Source: Plantago major (lineage: Eukaryota > Streptophyta > Magnoliopsida > Lamiales > Plantaginaceae). Taken from it: a stretch of DNA of 64,000 nucleotides. The notes beneath the pieces are model-generated. The model made no database searches. It saw nothing but the letters and a program-made list of their open reading frames with translations, and was not told the origin of the DNA. Location of the stretch: contig CM048839.1 in NCBI GenBank assembly GCA_026545765.1, positions 23,188,566-23,252,565 of the forward strand, in the 5' to 3' direction. Shown piece after piece: positions 1-12,595 of the stretch (position 1 is its first letter; each line of letters opens with the position of its first letter). Both the position numbers and the translations under genes were made by a program.

Positions 1-441
1 ACTCCCCCCTCCTTTTTTTGGTGGTTATTGTTGAGTCTTCTGACCACACATTTCTTCAGTGTGGAGCTTGATCTTCACCCCAGTCGGATGGATTGCTCTT
101 TTCGCCAGCTTGTGTTATTTCCTTTGACATCATTGTCCTCTGAAATACTCCTTTGATGATATACTTGTAGTAATATTATGGATTGTATAACTTCCTTTTG
201 TTGTTGGAACCTTTATTTCCTTTCTTCATTTGTTTTTTCTCTTTTATTTTCTTTTTCCTTTTTTTTTTTGGCCTTTCCTAGTTTCAAATAATTCTTTGCC
301 AGTATATGCATATAGTTAAACAAAGGCCCTTTTAAGCTCTGTCAGAATTATAAAAGTGGTTTTCCTTGCATATTCCAGTCGCTAGAATCAAATTGTGATT
401 CTAATATATTTAACCAAATACTATTATAAACCATTGATCTA

Positions 442-2100
442 GGAGGTAGCACTGGTTTACAGTCTGAGAATGAATGTGTTTTGCATGTTTTCCTTCAAGT
501 TTCAAGGATTCTTCTCAAGAGCAATTACATAAGATATGAATATGTATTGGACAGTCTGTTTCTGCTGCATCTACAGTCGGTTTTTGCACTTCAAAACTTA
601 CATCTATGCTGCAATCTTATTTTCCAGGTACTTATTATAATGGTCTTACTTTTGGATGCCTTGCATAATTCATTTTGATCATTTTCCTTTTTTAGATTCT
701 TATTGAGGTTGATCATTTACATGATGTCCCAAGTCCTTACATTCAAATTAAGGGTGTCAATAAAGAGAATGTAGTTGCTGCTGGCTCAACTCTTAAGCTG
801 GATGGCTCATATACCACAAAGGTTCGACTACATTACTCCTACATTCCACTGTTCTAGTATTATGTCCCATTTTTTATTTACGTTGTAATGCGCCCTTTTC
901 TTTTATTTCAGAGTTATCTTCAGATAATTCTGGAAAGATTGCCTGCACTTGAGAGGAGTTCAAGTGGGATTCGTTCCCAACAAGCATCAAGATTGCAAGA
1001 ACTTGTTGAATATATACAATCCCAGGTATTGTGTGGTTGGGGTGATTTTTTGTTATGCCTTACAAACTTATGTTATCATAAGTGTATTGATGGATGTATA
1101 TAGGATCTAGTGGAATTTGATTTTGGCAAGCACCACTATCAATATAAAGCAAACTTGGGCAAATATAGGTAGCCGGCAATCAGTCAAATGCTCCATTAAC
1201 CACTGTAAAAGTAATTTAGGAAAACAAAACACTTTTCTTAGTTGTCGTTACCAAGTACAAACCGATTATGTGGTGTGGATCATTGCTGTGCAAGACAACA
1301 TAATCCTAGGTGTTGAAGAAAACAATTAAGAAGTCGAAGTGGTTGACCGTTGAGCAGACATTTTGGTAATAAGAATGTTGCATAATTTGTACTCCATGTG
1401 CACAGTCGAGCTCAAGCAGCTTTTTAAAGATGAATATTGCATCCTCTATCATTTATCAGTAATATTATCGCATACTACATGCCATGTGATGCATAGACTG
1501 TATGGTTGAGTAATTGCTTCCTGGAAGTGAGTACCATATACTTATTAAAGTTGACTCGAGTGGTTGATCAGTATATAGGTTTTTGACAGGTTAGAAATGA
1601 ACAGATAGGTGTTTTGTATAGTGCATCTCATAAAGCACATGGTACAATATGTTAAACCTCCGAGAGAATAATTCTGAATGAATCTAGAGTGCATCAAAAT
1701 CTTGTTATATGAAAGTCGGGTTACTGGAATTGATTCAAGTATTATCATAATGATATAGTAATATAATCATGTTCTGAAAAGATTTTGCTCAACAGGGTAG
1801 TAGCTCAGCTTCAGAGTCGTCACCAAGCAGAGAAGCATCTCCTATTGACGCTGTCATTGACGATATGCAGTCACGGATCAAAAGGCTTGAAAGATGGCAG
1901 GCAATCAATACTGTAATTCTTCTCTTCCCTTGAATGTCTTAACCAAACTTTTTTTTTTTTTTTTCGTTTTTATGGATGTTTACGATCTTCTAGAATTGTG
2001 CCAAAATTGTTCACCCTGAGTATTTCGTCTTCAGGTACTCTGGACATTTCTAATGTCTGCACTCGTTGGATATTCACTCTACCAAAGGAAGCGGCAGTGA
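442..2100 (+). CDS. C-terminal exons of an unrecognised tail-anchored membrane protein (5' part unclear)
   Basis: Five exons join in phase: about 442-627, 696-821, 912-1025, 1796-1912 and 2035-2100, each bounded by AG and GT, ending at TGA 2098-2100. The first codes for a hydrophobic, leucine-rich helix-like stretch (LDSLFLLHLQSVFALQNLHL), the second for IEVDHLHDVPSPYIQIKG, and the third for RLPALERSSSGIRSQQ. The fourth is serine-rich (GSSSASESSPSREASP) and runs into a short coiled segment, MQSRIKRLERWQAIN. The last exon is a single hydrophobic segment followed by a basic tail (TFLMSALVGYSLYQRKRQ), the layout of a tail-anchored protein facing the cytosol. I do not recognise the family. Earlier exons probably lie before 442 or outside the window; 60-170 has an open stretch that could be one, but I could not join it in phase. 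An open piece at 1104-1166 (DLVEFDFGKHHYQY) also fails to splice in phase. Confidence 0.55.
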
Positions 2101-2941
2101 GTTCCTCTGATTCATCGATGGATTCATTTCACCACTAATTGCACATTCATTTACAAAAAATAATTGATACTTGACCAGTCGTAAGTTTTCTTATGACACA
2201 ATCAAAAGCCCAACTACTGATGCTTCTAACCCTCTCAAGCTGGATACACCTGTAGATAATTAAGCATGCCGAATTTAAGCATGAATTTTGCATTGATGAC
2301 ATGTATTCATAAAAAACCATGCTGTTGTCTGTAAATGCAAAACTAAATCAAGAATGCTGTACAGATAGAAAATCCTCTTGTATTCGGAACGAATATTCAG
2401 GCTTCGTACTATTGATTCTGGGTTTCGCCTGTTCGGCATGTGAACAGGTCGGAGTTCATAATGTCTTATCATTAAGTTGATCAATTCTGATGAAAGAAAG
2501 TAGCAGCCTTTCAATCTATAATTAGAGATGCCATTCTTGATTATGACATTTTTCCAACCCTTTGAATACTGAGAATAAAGTGTTGGTGTGTTGGATGTTA
2601 CTTCAGCTTTTATGGTAGTGCCTTTTATGTTTTTGGTGTCATTTCCATCACCAACATTCTGAAAGTTTGAATATTCTTACTAAAGGATCAAAGACATTAA
2701 AGTTCCATGATGAAGCTTAGAAACCATACATACAGGGAACAGGTGTCAAAACTTTCATGATGAAATATAAAAACCATTTTTATGGCCAAAAGGGCAGAGC
2801 ACCCATGCTATCAATAACTTGATGTGTATGTACCCGATGGGATTTTTTGAGGCTGCGAGTTGGAATGAATGTTACTCGTTTAGACTTCTGCGTACGAGGA
2901 ACATGTGTGAAGTAACTGATTCGAACTCGAACATGTTTAAG
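2101..2941. other. 3' flank, no gene seen
   Basis: This follows the stop codon of the tail-anchored gene and probably holds its 3' UTR. I see no further coding signal on either strand. Confidence 0.4.
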
Positions 2942-2944
2942 TAA

Positions 2945-3057
2945 GGATCTGTCATCTTCGTCTGAAAATTCATTAATTTCAGTTCAGTTCAGATTTACTT
3001 AGTTGTTTTTTATATTACAAATAAATTTAGTTCAGTTCAGACGAAGTGAACAGAGCC
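2945..3057. mobile_element. Tourist-like MITE, 113 bp
   Basis: TAA at 2942-2944 and 3058-3060 flank a 113-bp unit. It begins GGATCTGTCATCTTCGTCTG, and its other end, read on the minus strand, begins GGCTCTGTTCACTTCGTCTG. The TWA target site and GG-start inverted repeats are those of PIF/Harbinger-derived MITEs. The same end sequence recurs in the elements at 15241 and 60771. Confidence 0.75.
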
Positions 3058-3060
3058 TAA

Positions 3061-5580
3061 CTGATTCAAATTTGTAGTTCTATTTGAGCAAAATATGATG
3101 TACAATTATTGTAGTTCAGAATATAAAAATATCGTTGGAGAGGTACACAAACAACATTGGTTTTATTTAGTGAAAATATTGCAACTCTATTATGCCTGTG
3201 ACAAACGACTCAGCAAATTAGGGTTCACACTTCACAAGCAACTACAAAGATGCTTGAACAGTTGAATGGCTACCAAAAGAATGTCTTGCCAAAAGTCCGT
3301 GACATTTTATGCTAGTGTGCTAATAGCCTAATATACCAAATCTGCTTATTAGATCACGTTTAACATTTTACTAGAATGTACTCCATGCTTAAATATTTGT
3401 AAAAATATCAAATTATATGTATAATTAAACGTACAAAAATCATACTTATTTCATAAAATTGTCGTGCAGAACTCTAGAAGATATGTTATGAATTAGAGAG
3501 TATGACTTAAGTAGCAAAAATATTTCAGGAAATGAGTTTTATAATGTGGTTAGGGAAAATTTTATAAGGAAATGCCATAATTTCTTAGTAGATATACTTT
3601 TAGATGGTGTGTCCTGTCCAATTTGGATAACATCATATAGCCGAGAAGTGTGTAGTCTAAGCATTCATATATAAACGCACGTGTATAAGGAGTTGGGTGA
3701 AATACTTCGTAGACCATTTGATGGATGTTTGAAAAATAGGTTGAAAATTGTACGAAATAAACAAGACGAAACAAATCAATTTTTTTTTTTTTTAAATCTT
3801 TGTAATAATGATTTTGGCATCGTGTATCAAACATAATTATACCGCTTTACTACCTCAAATAAGTTATAATGGATCTGATAATTTATGAAGTAACATGGGA
3901 AACTAATGTTTTGTGTTATTGATATGAACTAGTGGGGGGTTGGTTTGAGTGACAAGTTAAGGTTTTGGACATAAAGTTTTGACTTTAAAGGACTAGATGA
4001 AGCTAAATTGATATGCGAGAAAGGACGGGGATAAGATAATGATTATTCTATCAGTACATTTTTAGTGGATGGACAACTTAATGTGATTGCTAGATGTTAT
4101 TAATAGAAGTAACCCAATCTATCATCTTTTTCCCAAAAGATGTGTAGACAAACACAATGGGACCAATTTTACTTTGTGAACAAAAACCATTAAGCTACAA
4201 TCACAATGTATGCTGCATATGGCTTGTCCCAAGTAAGACCAAAGCAAGTAAACTTATCAAAGAAAAAGTATGACCAAAGTGAAATAAATGGCACAAGTTA
4301 AAGCTTCTTTTGCTTTTGGAGTTGGACCATCCCAAGAATATGCAATAAGAGTGGCGCACAAAGGCTTGGTATCAACAAAAAAAAGCAATGTCCTTTCCAA
4401 ATGTAAGGCCTACATGTACGCGAGTTCCGTGCGGCATCGGTACTACGACATGCATATAAGTAGATCAATTCACTGTCTATTTACGAACTCATGTTAAATC
4501 AAATACTCATGGTGAATTGGCACATTTTAGTTTGTGAATTAGTGGAACTTAAGTTGCAATGATTCGAGAATTAAGTTTTAATTTGAGAATTCGAAACTCT
4601 GAAGTAAATACTTATGTCGGAGAACTAGGTGACCTAGCTCGAATATTTAAAACAAATTGAAGGAGTAAAATGAAAAAGAAAAACAAATAATACACGGTTG
4701 TTGAATTTGGAAGAAGTTTGAAAGCTGTCGTCAAGACTCAAGAGGACAAATTTGGACTCGAATCGTCACTTCCATAGCTTTGTCCTATATATGCCTCTTG
4801 CCGAGTTAACATTTCACGTCATCTTTTTTCTTATTCTTGTAGACTATAGTCTGTTTTGGTGTTCAAATTAATAGTGACACATATACACATATGCCATCGT
4901 CACATATTTCTCAAATGTGTATTCTTCTTCCATCTACTTGTTCTCTTCCTCAGCTAGCCGACTTCTTATTCGTCTCAAATTTGACGTTCCAACTGCTAAA
5001 TATTAATTCGTTCGCTATCCATTTTGATGTATGAAATTATCTCGACTTCTTCTATATCGAAGGGTGACCACTGACCAGTGACTACATATGTCTACATACA
5101 CATCGACTAGCAGAACTTGTGCGTCTCATATGTCATATTGAGGGTCCTATGTCATGTGAACGTATAAACTAGTCATGAGTTCATGATATATAACTCCTTG
5201 CATCAGATAATTTAAATTTATGTTGTTGCTAATGATCATATCGAATATCTAAGAGTGAGAAATGAAAGTGTCAGGTGTTAATTAGAATAAGATACCCAAT
5301 ATTGTTGTTAATGTTAAAGGAACTTGATACTAGTTTAGTTGATCAACACCAGTTGATTATAAAATAAGATTCCGTGATTTAATACTGGTTTAATTGATAT
5401 TCCATACTTAAATTAGTATTAAAGCAAATCCGGAGTGGATTAATGTTGTAACTTTAGAATCAGGGAAAGGTTAGAAATAGAGGAATTGGCAGATGGCATG
5501 CAGCATATCTAGAAAAAGTTGGTGACATCTAAAGAATCTGGAAAAAGTCATAATATGCATATTGTTAATATTGTTAAGTT
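3061..5580. other. Intergenic, no gene recognised
   Basis: This is AT-rich DNA with only short open frames. A 69-codon frame at 4288-4497 has no recognisable domain and no splice partner. No clear repeat boundaries were seen. Confidence 0.4.
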
Positions 5581-6180
5581 AAAACAATGAGAAATAATGC
5601 AACAATGACAAAAAATAATAATCGAACAAACAATGAACCAAAACCAGAAAGCCAGAGACACAAGATTTAACGTGGTTCTAAGAACGCCGTCACGGAGATC
5701 AACCAACAATCTTTATTGATACTTAGCTTACAACTATACGACGTAACAAAAATAATCTCACATAAAAGATAAGACCAACCTAATATGCTATTCTCCGAAG
5801 TATGATCCCTAACTTCCTATCAATCTTCTACTGTTGATATTTTAGTTTGATCTGATCTAAGTAACAAACAAGTCCCCTTGACTATATATAGAGAACTCAA
5901 CTACCAAATCCTACTAGAATAAGAAAACTAATTACTAATCCTTCTAGCACAAGAAAACTAATTTAGGTAATCTTCTTGTATAAGGAAACCACCTAGAATT
6001 CCTTCTAGAATCAGGAAACTGAATTAGTTAAATGCCTAACTAATTCTCTAGCTTTCCATGTCCTGGATTTGATCATCACCGTTGAGATTTCCATATTTAA
6101 TTAAGCCGTTCAACGATCAATATCATTGTTGAGCTAACACTCTTACAATCTCCACCTTTAGCTCAATCAATGATCCCATT
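5581..6180. mobile_element. Probable LTR-retrotransposon remnant
   Basis: The stretch has the phrase AGATTTAACGTGGTTC near 5665, then a region resembling an LTR transcript leader, and ends with ACAATCTCCACCTTTAGCTC near 6150. I associate both phrases with the internal ends and LTR borders of plant copia-type and short non-autonomous LTR elements. A second copy of the first phrase lies at 19373 in an intron of the SULTR gene. I could not find paired LTRs or a target duplication, so this is a remnant call from memory. Confidence 0.35.
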
Positions 6181-6784
6181 AACTGATCTCAACGTATCCC
6201 TGAAGTTAGGACACAACCCTGAAAGTCTTCACTCCCACAAAATCCAGCAACTTTGGACATCGAAGAGCTTTTCTCATGTAATCAAAAGCATTCAAAGAAG
6301 TCTGAATCTTCTTCACCCTGATCACACCTTTAGATATTATAAGAAGTCTTGTTCTTTCAGGTAGCTCCACCTCAGACTCAACTCCATCAACTTTAAATTG
6401 GACTTCGGTGCATGTTACACCTCCTGTAACACATATCATCGCTAATTATAAAAATTAAGTAAGCTCGATCGCTGGTGTTATGGACAACACTGTGTGAGCT
6501 AGGTTCTCATACCAGTACACTGATAAGGCATATCGATCATGTGACGCGCGGTGCATCATCGTGTGTACCTGGGCAAAAACGAGTGTTAGCGATGTAACTT
6601 TTGCATTTCTCCGATTTTGATATCGGTGGTCTCCCGACTCCTAGTAAACCTAGTAAGACTACTAGGCCGTCGAGAATAATCAGTAGGTAATCTATAGACG
6701 ATCGAATAATTTATCGTTGATGATTCCTGCATCCAAGGGTGACGCATAAATTAACCCGAGACAGTCACAAGTGCTAGTGCTCAC

Positions 6785-6953
6785 CAGGGGCAGACCTAAG
6801 ATTTCAACCTCGATGGAGGACGAAATTACATATATGAGGTTTTTTCGAGGGTTACAGGGCAAAATCCAAAATTTTCGAAAATATTACTTATAAAAAAAAA
6901 AAAATTCCAAATTTTAGGCGGGGCGAACGCCCCCTGCCCCAAATCCGCCCCTA
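6785..6953. mobile_element. hAT-type MITE, 169 bp
   Basis: An exact 8-bp duplication GTGCTCAC at 6777-6784 and 6954-6961 flanks a unit that starts CAGGGGCAGACCTAAGATTT and ends AAATCCGCCCCTA. The ends form an imperfect inverted repeat (CAGGGGC against TAGGGGC). Eight-base duplications with C(A/G)GGGGC ends fit non-autonomous hAT elements. It shares its end type with the element at 30091. Confidence 0.8.
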
Positions 6954-7110
6954 GTGCTCACCTAATCGGTGAAACCTTGATGATCTAAAAGTGGTACTTT
7001 TATTTATACATGTGGATTGTGTTATAATCTCTCCAAACAAAATCCAGCCCAACTCCAGTACTTCTTATTAACTCATTCAAGTCAGTGACCAATATAAGCT
7101 ACTAACTAGT

Positions 7111-7800
7111 ACGTTGGCTATTTGGTCGTATTTGTTTTGGAATTGACGGTGCTAGAGATTTTGTTGTAAAGTTGACCCGATGCACTTTTGGTTGTCACAA
7201 AAGACCATCACTTTTTGATCATGCTATTGCTATGCATGTGGTGTAAATACTCCGCCTTTATAGTCTTTATTTAGTATTCGTCCGCGATCCTTCACTCTCA
7301 GCTAAACTATAGTTTAAACATATCGACGGGGTGATCAATCTAACAACGAAATTACACGTCTTGGGTTAAAACTTTACCATTCCTCATTTGGGATTTAACG
7401 GTTTTGGCTTTGTTTCTTAAATATCAGATGTTAAATTTCATGCCACTTGTTATTTTTAGAGTATAGGATGCACGGGTGTTGACTAATAGCGTAATAGCCT
7501 AATAGAGATGCTTAGTCCTTTTGGATTTGACAGGAATTGGTTACTTTGGTTCTCGGCCCTAGAGAGATTTAAAGGTCAAGGAAGTGGAAGCTTGAGGAAA
7601 TGTAAATGGTGGAATTGGTGAGCAGCTGTTTACCTTGGTTTTTTATGACACTGGACTGGACCAAGTGATAGTGATAGCATTTTGAGGTTTTGGAATGAAA
7701 GTATTGTGAAGTTGATTATATATAAGGATTATTTATTGTGATTATGTAAACATTTTTCAGATCTATTAATATATTTTTGTTGTTTAAAAAGGACCAAAAA
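7111..7800 (+). mobile_element. Possible non-LTR (LINE or SINE-like) insertion
   Basis: The 15-bp sequence AAGCTACTAACTAGT occurs at 7096-7110 and again at 7801-7815. The 690 bp between ends in an A-rich run (GGACCAAAAA) directly before the second copy. A long variable target duplication preceded by poly-A is the hallmark of target-primed reverse transcription. No reverse transcriptase can be read inside, so a truncated LINE 3' end is the likeliest reading. A chance direct repeat is possible. Confidence 0.4.
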
Positions 7801-7981
7801 AAGCTACTAACTAGTGTTTACAAGCTAGTCGAGCATATTATTAAAAGATAAATTGTCCATATGTAGCCCGAGGTTATATCACTTTACATTCTTCAATGAA
7901 AATCATTCGATTCCCATTCATTGCCTAATTCAATTCGATTCGATTCAAATTGCCTTGATTTAGTTCAGTTCATTAAATTCA

Positions 7982-7982
<1 letters not shown>

Positions 7983-8015
<33 letters not shown>

Positions 8016-8043
8016 GTTATTGTTGTTAGTATTATTATTATTT
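7983..8043. repeat. TTA/ATT microsatellite inside the Harbinger element
   Basis: This is a run of ATT units with a few TTG interruptions. It recurs at the matching place in the element at 60771 (about 60885-60938) and, broken up, in the one at 61457, so it belongs to the transposon family. Its translation is a meaningless leucine run. Confidence 0.85.
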
Positions 8044-8611
8044 TATCATTTATTTACACACCCGATCTTTTGTACGAGGAAAATAAGAAAATTTATCCAA
8101 TTGAATTATTTTCAACTTTTTTTCTTTCTTTCTTTCTTTTTAATACGACTTTTAGTAGATCAATGAAATAAAGAGTATAGTTACAATTTGAATTACCCTT
8201 CTTTTCTACCGTAAAATGTGAGTTAAGATAAGAAACTACAGGAACCTTAGAGTACCATACAATCTGGTTCACATACTCTGTACGTACATCTCAAACAAAA
8301 AATCTACATGTTCTTTTGTTGGAAGATATCAGAACAATAGAATTAAACTCATAAGCTAACGTTGAGTTTTTTTTTTCTCAAACTTAACAAATAAAAAACA
8401 AGTTAAGCCAAACCAAAGTCAAACCAAACTCTATAAGTCTTTCAAATGACTCTCAAAAACTCCAAAACAAGTTAAACCAAACCAAAGTCGGACAAAACTT
8501 TATAAAAAGAACATTATCATAAATATTGAAAAATGGCATTTATTCCTCCATATTATCTTCCTCGGACTCTCTATTATTTTCATCGGGCTCTATATTGCCT
8601 GGAATAGAGCG

Positions 8612-9378
8612 CTAAATTCTCAATGTTATCTCATTGCGCACCCTGTTCATTGCTTCTTTCCTTGCCGGATTCAATAAATCATTATCCACTCCACCTTGGA
8701 CATTGACATCATGTTGCAAAACTGGTATTTCAAGTTTACACATGCGCATAAAATTATGAAGAGTGAAGGTAGCAACAATCACGTATATTTGATATGTGTC
8801 TTCCATTTGAGGCATCGTATAAAGGACCTTCCATCTCCTTTTCAAGCCGTCGAAGGCTCTTTCAACAGTAGTTCGTAATGAAGAGTGTCGATAGTTAAAA
8901 TGCTCGGACATCCCTTTAAGAACTCTTTTCTTTTTAAAGTCTAGAATATGATATCTTACATCGGGGTCCTTAATTGGAGAGAGATAACCAGTGGTATTAG
9001 GATATCCAGAGTCCACCAAGTAGTATTTTCCTGTCAAAATCATAAGCACATAATAAGACAACAATTGTAACATACTCCCTCCGTCCCGGTTGTATATAAC
9101 AAAATTCTGGTCATTGGTAATAGGAGTACTATTTTACATACCTGTTGGCGGATGGGGAAAACAATATTTTGATCGAGTCAAAGAATCAACCCATATTGTC
9201 ATATCATGGACACTTCCTTCCCATCCCACATTAATGAAAGTGAAAATCCTATCAAAAGAGCAACAAGCCAAAACATTCCAAGTTTTGGTGCCCTTTCGTC
9301 CTCTAAATGGTATACCTTCACTATCGGACATAACAGCCTGAATATGAGTTCCATCTATTGCTCCAACACAATCCTAAG
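8612..9378 (-). pseudogene. Harbinger transposase (DDE_Tnp_4 nuclease), partial
   Basis: Two minus-strand exons, 9378-9142 and 9031-8612, join in phase across a GT-AG intron. The first has DCVGAIDGTHIQ, with the first catalytic Asp, then FRGRKGTKTWNVLACCSFD and GSVHDMTIW with the second Asp. The second has GKYYLVDSGYPNT and NYRHSSLRTTVERAF, with the catalytic Glu in VER, then LKRRWKVLYTMPQM. This is the DDE nuclease of the PIF/Harbinger family, which cuts and joins element ends at TWA targets. The N-terminal part expected before the first Asp was not found upstream, and no Myb-like partner gene was seen, so it is called partial and probably inactive. The intron itself holds a CTCCCTCCGTCCC-type sequence beginning at a TA near 9073. 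Confidence 0.8.
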
Positions 9379-9755
9379 GATGTTATAACAAACATATTAC
9401 AATTAAATAATATAAAATAAATGTTGTCAAATATTAAAATTTATGAATGTAAATTTACTCACTTTAAAGACAGTTTGTACGACGATTAAAATTCGATTTT
9501 AATCGAGTTATCATTCCCATATTGTTTTCCACGCGGTTGGTTTTAAAGTTTGTTATACAATAATAAATAAAAAGGTAAATTGACAGAAAAAGAGTAGGAA
9601 GAGTGGTAGCATTTAAAAAATAATATGTTTTTTTTAATTGTGATTATATATACCATCATATAATTGTTATTATTATTACAAAATAATTTCTTCATTTCAT
9701 TTCGATTCGATTCGATTCGTTCATTCGATTCGAAAATTGCGATTGAAGAAACGAT

Positions 9756-10873
9756 GTTCTTGAATTATTGACATGTTTTTCTATAAGCATTACAAATGTG
9801 AACTTCATACGTATTTGAATCTTCAGAATATTCTGGATCTACAAATTACTTCTAAAAATATTTGAATTTTTTAAAAATAAACTTTATATTTGTGAAAGTG
9901 CATTGTCATTATTTCTTGGAAGCTTGAAATTAAGTTAGGAATAGATGAGTGATGACACTGGACCAGGACCAAACATTTAGGTAAAAGATCTTGGAATGAT
10001 ATGCCAAAATCTTGAAAAGTAGTTTCAGCATGAGATGAGACATGATTGTGGACGGTATGGGGGAGAGAAGAAGTAGGTCAACACTGGTAAACAAAGATTC
10101 AAGAATCAACAGGCCAGCTAATGGCCATATATGGGAAGATAGGAACGTCCCCAGATAAGACTCTACCGTTCCTGATCTCAACTTCTTATATTAACTTTTA
10201 TAACGCCATATTTTTAAAGTTTAATAAAAAATAAAAAATAATTATGATGATTATTATATTTTTATATTTACGGGAGGAATGAATTTCATATGACCATTTC
10301 AAATTAACTGGTCGTTTTAGAAATATAATATTTACGGTTACAAGTAATTTATTTGACTGTTTAAAAAGGCGACAGGGGATATGCGATCAAGCCTATATAT
10401 GTAGAAAGAAGTAAGATATCATGATGATTGATGATGGATGTCGCTATAGTGCGCCAACATATTGTAAAAGTTAAGTTTTCCGTAATGGGGTTGGGACCTC
10501 AGTGTGTGTAGATATACCAGAATGTTTTGGACCTAATTAAAACCTGATTTTTGTGAACCAGAATCTTTTGGCGGATCGATGTATTTGCTCGAGAGAATCA
10601 CTAATAATATTGTTCAGGGTAGAAATTAAATGCATCTCATATCACATCCTTTCAGATTATTCCTCACTAACTATACTTAGAATCGTGCAAGTGATGTTTC
10701 AAATGGAAGAAACTATACTATAGTGGGAAGAACTATTTTCTATTATGATTGATCAAACTCTTACAAATAATTAATGTGGAAAGGCGAATGTGAGTGTTTG
10801 AAGAAGGTGGAGGACTATCTAGCTAGTTAAAGGAGGGTGCCAATTGGCCCAAATCCATATGTTCTATCTAGTA
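9756..10873. other. Intergenic, no gene recognised
   Basis: Only short open frames occur here; an 83-codon minus-strand frame at 9930-10181 has no recognisable features. No repeat boundaries were seen. Confidence 0.4.
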
Positions 10874-11124
10874 CTCCCTCCGTCCCGGAGAAATTCATAC
10901 ATTAACGTTAACGCGCAATTTTATGCGAAAAGTTAAAGTAATGATAGAATATAGAAAAGGTGTGAAAAAGTGTACTTTTAGTGGCAAAATGTGTAATTTG
11001 AATGTAAAGTTGAGATTGTTTATTATTTGTTGGGTGTGGGGTAGCTTCCTTTTTTTAGTAATGTATGAAGTTCTGTAGGACGGCTAAAAATGACAAATGT
11101 ATAAAATTCTGCGGGACGGAGGGG
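10874..11124. mobile_element. TA-target MITE (CTCCCTCCGTCCC family 1), 251 bp
   Basis: TA at 10872-10873 and 11125-11126 flank ends that read CTCCCTCCGTCCCGGAGAAA and, on the minus strand, CCCCTCCGTCCCGCAGAAT. This matches Stowaway-type MITEs (Tc1/Mariner-related). The same family recurs, in the other orientation, at 41394-41642 and as a shorter form at 47265-47437, recognisable by the shared internal phrase TTTTGCCACTAAAGTACAC or its complement. Confidence 0.75.
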
Positions 11125-11126
11125 TA

Positions 11127-12595
11127 CTTTTTTAGTTTTGTACTTTTGTTCAAGGACATAACTTGATGAATAGCATTAGAGTGAGGAACCTGAGGTGTGT
11201 AGTTTAAGCCTCAAGTTTGAACTTGGGATGTTTGAGAGTTGGTTAGACACCTAGCTAGCTAGACTAAGGAAATCATGTGGAATTATATGTTAATTTACGT
11301 AACCCTCAGCACGCATGGGGAGTTGTTTGTGGTGGAGGAAGGAGACTCGTTTCTTTACTTCTTTTTTTTTTTTTTTTTTTTAAATTCATTAGAACTCTCT
11401 TTTTGGGCCTGTTATGTTTTGGCCCGTAGTAGTTACTAGTTGCTAGGGTTTATTTTGTTATTTAAACATTGTAACCAACATATTTTCAGATGTTGTTGAA
11501 TATTGAATAGAGCACGTGCTTACATAATCTTGACATGGATATAGTAAAGTAGAGTGATCGATTCATAGATGTAATAAACGATCTCCATTGCTCCGTCTAA
11601 GTCTTAAGAGTAGCAATTTTGCGCTGCCTAGTATGTGATCGTGATAGTTATTGTGTTACATGTGCTAGATTTGTGGTGAGTCTGTAGTAGATCTACATTT
11701 GTGATTTTTGAGTTCCATCAGTATAATTTTACCTTGTACAATTTTTCCAGTCAATAATTACAAAACTAAAGATTTTGGGAAATGTTTTAATGTATGTACC
11801 ACATTTGGGTGAAAATATGAGAAATCCTTTATCCAGGGCTAATTCTAGGTTCATGTAGCTTATTGGATCAGCTGGACGTTTACGTAACATGCTTTCTTAA
11901 AATAAATTATTGAGTTTATAAACTAGCTGATAAACTAGTGTTAAATATGATTTAGGAGTTCATAGTTTTGATGAAATTTCTTATAAAGTAGCTAGTGATA
12001 AAAATATCCATAATGGTTTTTACTGGAACTCCGTACACTTGCGGAAGAGCTGCCGTGCCACTAGCTCAATATATCCGATTGCATTTCAGGCGGTTGGTTG
12101 AGTTAACGAATGGGATGATGGTTGGTGGCGTGCATAAATTTCATAACCAGCTTAGATAAGTTCACCACCCATTTAATGAATCTGAGAAACCCATAAAACC
12201 ACCACAGGGCCACCTAATATAGAATCACAGAGAAATTAACCCCTATACTACCCATTTGGCATGCATGTACACAAATTTTATTAGTAATATATATATAAAT
12301 GTCCGACCCTATTGAAATTTCACCTTGTGAATCGGACATGACGCGCGACCCCATCCAAAATTTACTTGTAAAGTCGGATCATGATCGGGGCATCAACCCG
12401 ACCCCTGCCCATAAATTGGCGTACAAAGCAAATGTTAAACACTAATACTTGAAATTACATGTATTAGCGAGGGACTTGAAGAACTAATCCATATTTTTCA
12501 GAATATATATAGTGTTATATACAGCTAAAATATGTAAGAGAAAAATTACCATAAAGTTAATTGGAACGGACATCATTAATTGTTGAACTGTTTTT
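11127..12595. other. Intergenic, no gene recognised
   Basis: AT-rich DNA with a long T run near 11360-11380. I see no coding or RNA gene signal. Confidence 0.4.

Larger units (their letters stand above)
7887..9755 (-). mobile_element. PIF/Harbinger DNA transposon, partly degraded
   Basis: This holds the transposase remains at 8612-9378 on the minus strand. TTA at 7884-7886 precedes the left end (CATTCTTCAATG). The right end near 9690-9755 is rich in TTCGATTCG repeats and has a related motif, GATTGAAGAAACGATG, before a TTA. Next to the left end is a TTA microsatellite (7983-8043) and a non-coding block (8043-8400) that recurs almost unchanged at 60940-61290. The right border is approximate. 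Confidence 0.6.

Noticed and set aside
1104..1166. Extra exon DLVEFDFGKHHYQY of the first gene
   Set aside because: It follows an AG and ends at a GT, but its phase does not fit the next exon at 1796, while skipping it does.
7921..8166. Open frame with a long leucine run
   Set aside because: It is only the translation of the TTA microsatellite in a transposon.
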